This document shows, piece by piece, positions 61,325 through 64,000 of a stretch of DNA of 64,000 bases. The DNA comes from Streptomyces sp. CoH27. GTDB lineage: Bacteria; Actinomycetota; Actinomycetes; Streptomycetales; Streptomycetaceae. The notes beneath the pieces are model-generated. The model searched no databases. It was not told where the DNA came from and worked only from the letters and a program-made list of their open reading frames with translations. Position 1 is the first letter of the stretch, and each line of letters begins with the position of its first letter. The DNA lies in contig NZ_JAIQYY010000022.1 in assembly GCF_020181035.1 (NCBI RefSeq), forward strand, positions 36,594-100,593. The letters run 5' to 3'. A program made the position numbers and the translations under genes.

Positions 61325-61405
61325 CCAGAAGCGGCGGCCCTCACTTTCTCGGTCGAGGGACGCATTGTCGTTCAGGCTCCAGCCGGTCAGGCGGGAACCG
61401 AACAC
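61325..61405 (-). pseudogene. Small relic resembling a GH43-like secreted enzyme
   Basis: The minus strand encodes SVVFGSRLTGWSLNDNA, which resembles the conserved GSHLTGWxxNDN block of GH43_24-type enzymes (exo-beta-1,3-galactanase relatives). The frame then degenerates. The rest of the 61173-61409 gap shows nothing else. It sits between convergent regulator genes and would be the last trace of another glycosidase. Confidence 0.4.
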
Positions 61406-61409
61406 GACG

Positions 61410-62207
61410 CTATCCGAACAGGCGCCGCTGGATCTCCCGCCGGTAGTCCTCAAGTGTCCTGTCGAGATGTGCCGCCGTAGCCTCGGCCGCCTCGTCGGGC
61501 CGGCCGTCGCGAATGGCCCGGTAGATCACCTCGTGCTCCACGACCGCGGACTCGGTGCCATCCCCGAACATGTCATGGATCCCGATCGCGCTGGACTGCC
61601 GCTGAAGGCGTCGCGCGTCACGCACGGCGCTGACGAGGAAGGCGTTGTGCGAGGCCGCAGCCACGGCCCCGTGGAAGTCGTCGTCCGCCTGGTTGAACTC
61701 GTCGACCTGACCGTGGACGAACCCGTGCCGGCACTGCTGCACGGCCACCTCGATGGTCCGCAGCTCGGCGGGCGTGGCCCGGGTGGCGGCCAGGCTGCTC
61801 GCGGCCATCTCCTGAACCCTGCGGAACTCGAACAGCATAAGTACATGATCGAGGTCGACGGGGCGGAAGAAGCCGCCCCAGCGGCTGGTGACGAGCATGC
61901 CCTCGTCGTCCGCGACGAACAGTCCGCGCCCCTTGTGCGCCCGGACCCGGCCGAGCGCCGAAAGAATCTTCACGGCCTCCCGAACCACGGCCCTGCTGGT
62001 GTTCAGCCTCTGAGCCAGATCGTTCTCCGTGGGCAGCCGATCACCTGCCGCCAGACGGGTCTCGGCGATGAACTCAAGAATCCGCTCCGCTACGACTTCG
62101 TAACCGGGGCGGTAGTCACGCCGCTCGTCTGAGCCGTTCACCCCTGCTGCCGCAGGGGGAGAGGCCTGCGCCGGAAAGGCGGCTTCGGTCGCGGGCGTGT
62201 CGTTCAT
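61410..62207 (-). CDS. GntR/FadR-family regulator, divergent from the last importer
   Basis: The 265-residue protein has a disordered N-terminus (1-35), a winged helix (RLPTENDLAQRLNTSRAVVRE) and an FCD domain (about 120-250, with HGAVAAASHN and VVEHEVIYRAI). The ATG at 62207 follows AGGACAG. It is convergent with the other GntR gene and divergent from the sugar importer starting at 62585, which it probably controls. Confidence 0.88.
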   Translation of the reverse strand: MNDTPATEAAFPAQASPPAAAGVNGSDERRDYRPGYEVVAERILEFIAETRLAAGDRLPTENDLAQRLNTSRAVVREAVKILSALGRVRAHKGRGLFVADDEGMLVTSRWGGFFRPVDLDHVLMLFEFRRVQEMAASSLAATRATPAELRTIEVAVQQCRHGFVHGQVDEFNQADDDFHGAVAAASHNAFLVSAVRDARRLQRQSSAIGIHDMFGDGTESAVVEHEVIYRAIRDGRPDEAAEATAAHLDRTLEDYRREIQRRLFG

Positions 62208-62424
62208 CTGTCCTGCCTTCGGGATGACTGCTACGAGGGCGGTTGATCGCTGTGGAGCTGCGCTCATCGTATCCCAACTCCACAAATGAGTCGTACTTAT
62301 TATTCGAAGATCTATAGCACAGAGTTGTATCCGCAATCTGCGCAATAAGTGATGAATGAGGGCATAATCCCGCGTCAACGTGGTCATCAGCCGTAAGTCG
62401 CCGAGAGGAAGGCTGCTCAAACCC

Positions 62425-62454
62425 TTGACTGATCCTTCGATAAGACGCCTAATT
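62425..62454 (+). promoter_or_regulatory. Promoter of the terminal importer operon
   Basis: TTGACT (62425-62430) is followed 18 bases later by CTAATT (62449-62454), a plausible housekeeping promoter. The region to its left (62270-62370) is the most AT-rich part of the window and should contain the divergent GntR promoter. I could not define a clear operator there. Confidence 0.45.
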
Positions 62455-62584
62455 TCTTCCGCGATGGCAAGCGGGACGGCCGTTTGCGGTCTCGGACGCC
62501 CGACCGGTACGGCCTGGCGTCGCCCCATCCTCGCGCCACCTGCCCATCTGCTCGGGGCGCCTTCTGAAACCAGTGGAGTGGCAC

Positions 62585-63946
62585 ATGACCGTCGACAAGC
62601 CTTCGTCCGGCCCGGAGAGAGTGCCCGGCAAGAGGCGCGCGGTGTTGCTGGCCGGCTGCGCGGCCGCCACGGCGCTGACCCTGACTGCCTGCGGCGGCGG
62701 CGCCACGGGTACGACGACCAAGGACGGCTTCGCTCAGGTGCAGCAGAAGGACGGTGCGTTGACGGTCTGGGTGGACGCGACCCGTGTGGCGGCCGCGAAG
62801 CTGTACCAGAAGCTGCATCCGGACGTGAAGCTGCACATCGTTACCTACGACGGCGACGCCAACGGCTCGAACTACCTCCAGACCAAGGTGCAGCTGTTCA
62901 ACCGCACCGGCATGGGCTGGCCGGACGTCGTGTTCAGCTCCCAGAACAACGAGGTGACCTGGGCGGTCGACGCGGGCTTCGCCGCTCCGCTCAACAAGGG
63001 CCTGATCCCCGCCGCGACCCTGGCCAACTTCGCCAGCGGCGCCAACGACGTCTGCACGGTGGACGGCACCGCCTACTGTCTGCGCAACGACCTCTCCCAG
63101 GCCGTGCTCTGGTACAACGCGCCGCTGTTGAAGAAGTTCGGCTACACGGTGCCCACGACGTGGGAGGAGTACCAGCAGCTCGGCGAGAAGGTGGCCAAGG
63201 AGCACCCCGGCTACCTGGTGGGCGACGCGGGCGACTCCTTCACCCCCGAGATCTACCTGTGGGCGAGCAAGTGCGGCGCCAACCATGTCACCGGCCCGAA
63301 GGCTGTGTCGGTGAACACCACCAGCGAGGCCTGCACCAAGATGGCCCAGCTCATGGACGTGCTGATCAAGAACAAGTCCATGTCCATCAGCGGGGTCTTC
63401 AGCACCGACTTCGGCAAGAACAAGGCCGACAAGGTCCTGCTCATGCCGGGTCCGGCCTGGTACGGCGGCGCGCTGTTCGAGGGCACCTTCAAGACGCCGG
63501 CCAAGCAGATCGCGGCGGCGCCCATCCCGCAGTGGAAGGGGGAGACCTCGCCGTCCACCGGTAACGTCGGCGGCGGCACCTGGCTGCTGTCCCAGCACTC
63601 CGCGCACATCAAGGCCGCCACCGACTTCCTGAAGTGGGTCACCACCGACAACGCCTACCAGGGTGAGAAGGCGCCGGGCTTCCCCGCGTACGCGCCGGCA
63701 GCCGAGACGTGGCTGAAGGGGCAGGACGCCTCCGGCTACTTCGCCGGTGACCTGAGCGCCCTCAAGGCCGCCTCCTCCCAGGTCTGGCCGGGCTGGGGTT
63801 CGGGGCAGTTCAGCCAGGAGGCGATCTGGGCCGCCACCGTCAAGCCCGGCCTGACCCAGGGCAAGAGTGTCGTCTCGATACTGCCGGCCTGGCAGGACTC
63901 CATCGTCAAGTACGCCAAGTCCAACGGATACAAGGTCTCCCAGTGA
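62585..63946 (+). CDS. Family 1 sugar-binding lipoprotein of an ABC importer
   Basis: The 453-residue protein has a lipobox (LTLTACGGG, Cys near 36) and a family 1 solute-binding fold (ALTVWVDATRV, DVVFSSQNNE, KVLLMPGPAWYGG). The ATG at 62585 has GGAG six bases upstream. A permease gene overlaps its stop codon. It should deliver an oligosaccharide or sugar acid to a CUT1 importer. The FadR-type regulator next to it leaves sugar acids or plant oligosaccharides open. Confidence 0.88.
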   Translation: MTVDKPSSGPERVPGKRRAVLLAGCAAATALTLTACGGGATGTTTKDGFAQVQQKDGALTVWVDATRVAAAKLYQKLHPDVKLHIVTYDGDANGSNYLQTKVQLFNRTGMGWPDVVFSSQNNEVTWAVDAGFAAPLNKGLIPAATLANFASGANDVCTVDGTAYCLRNDLSQAVLWYNAPLLKKFGYTVPTTWEEYQQLGEKVAKEHPGYLVGDAGDSFTPEIYLWASKCGANHVTGPKAVSVNTTSEACTKMAQLMDVLIKNKSMSISGVFSTDFGKNKADKVLLMPGPAWYGGALFEGTFKTPAKQIAAAPIPQWKGETSPSTGNVGGGTWLLSQHSAHIKAATDFLKWVTTDNAYQGEKAPGFPAYAPAAETWLKGQDASGYFAGDLSALKAASSQVWPGWGSGQFSQEAIWAATVKPGLTQGKSVVSILPAWQDSIVKYAKSNGYKVSQ

Positions 63947-64000
63947 CCCTCACCCACTCCCCGGCCGGCTCTGCCGCCCGGCGCCGTCGCGGCGCCGCTC
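63943..64000 (+). CDS. Start of a sugar ABC permease gene, cut by the window edge
   Basis: A GTG at 63943 overlaps the lipoprotein stop by four bases and opens a frame that continues to the edge (MTLTHSPAGSAARRRRGAA). The basic N-terminus and position are typical of MalF-type permeases. Only 19 codons are visible, so the call rests on operon context. Confidence 0.5.
   Translation, partial: MTLTHSPAGSAARRRRGAA

Noticed and set aside
1..64000. CRISPR arrays, rRNA and tRNA genes, complete insertion sequences
   Set aside because: No regularly spaced direct repeats, rRNA-like sequence or cloverleaf with conserved arms was noticed, and no transposase is intact. A dedicated tRNA scan would be needed to be certain.

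Overview
The window looks like a stretch of a Streptomyces (or close relative) chromosome. GC content and third-position GC are very high, GTG and TTG starts are common, and the genes encode Tat-type fucosidases, xylobiose-type ABC importers without their own ATPase, and a LAXTG-like sorting signal. No rRNA, tRNA or CRISPR array was seen. Much of the window is a carbohydrate-utilisation island.

Left part (1-19.7 kb). After a truncated PAP2 phosphatase and a decayed cutinase-lectin relic come ten consecutive plus-strand genes for exported glycan-degrading enzymes: three GH54 arabinofuranosidases, an SGNH/CE3-like esterase, a GH10 xylanase, a GH27 beta-L-arabinopyranosidase/alpha-galactosidase, a GH39-like enzyme, a GH59 galactosidase, a GH29 fucosidase and a feruloyl-esterase-like enzyme. 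Every one carries a ricin-type beta-trefoil (CBM13-like) module. They appear to form two transcription units (1931-6730 and 7077-19617), and the second ends in an 18-bp perfect hairpin. The predicted activities fit a heavily substituted, feruloylated arabinoxylan or arabinogalactan.

20-29 kb. Cytoplasmic GH43 and GH3 enzymes flank a two-permease plus lipoprotein importer, with a divergent LacI regulator. This matches the bxlR-bxlEFGA xylobiose operon layout.

29-43 kb. This is an accessory and decaying zone: AraC and phytanoyl-CoA-dioxygenase genes, a DUF998 membrane protein, a membrane-anchored ECF sigma factor, a sortase-type beta-helix surface protein, a MarR/MFS pair, a dienelactone-hydrolase-like protein without the usual nucleophile, and at least ten gene or transposase fragments (IS3, IS256, possible IS630, FAH hydrolase, PadR-ABC chimera, tyrosine recombinase).

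43.4-64 kb. GH16 glucanase and two more lectin-bearing GH29 fucosidases lie opposite a long plus-strand operon. That operon encodes an Rbs-type sugar ABC importer, L-fuconate dehydratase, a lactonase, FucU mutarotase, two dehydrogenases, a KDPG-type aldolase, a KDG-type kinase, an aldo-keto reductase and a GntR regulator: a non-phosphorylating L-fucose (and perhaps L-galactose) pathway. A second GntR/FadR regulator and the start of another sugar ABC importer close the window. Palindromes of the form ACAT-N3-ATGT occur upstream of both the second lectin-enzyme unit and the fucose importer, suggesting that release and uptake are regulated together.
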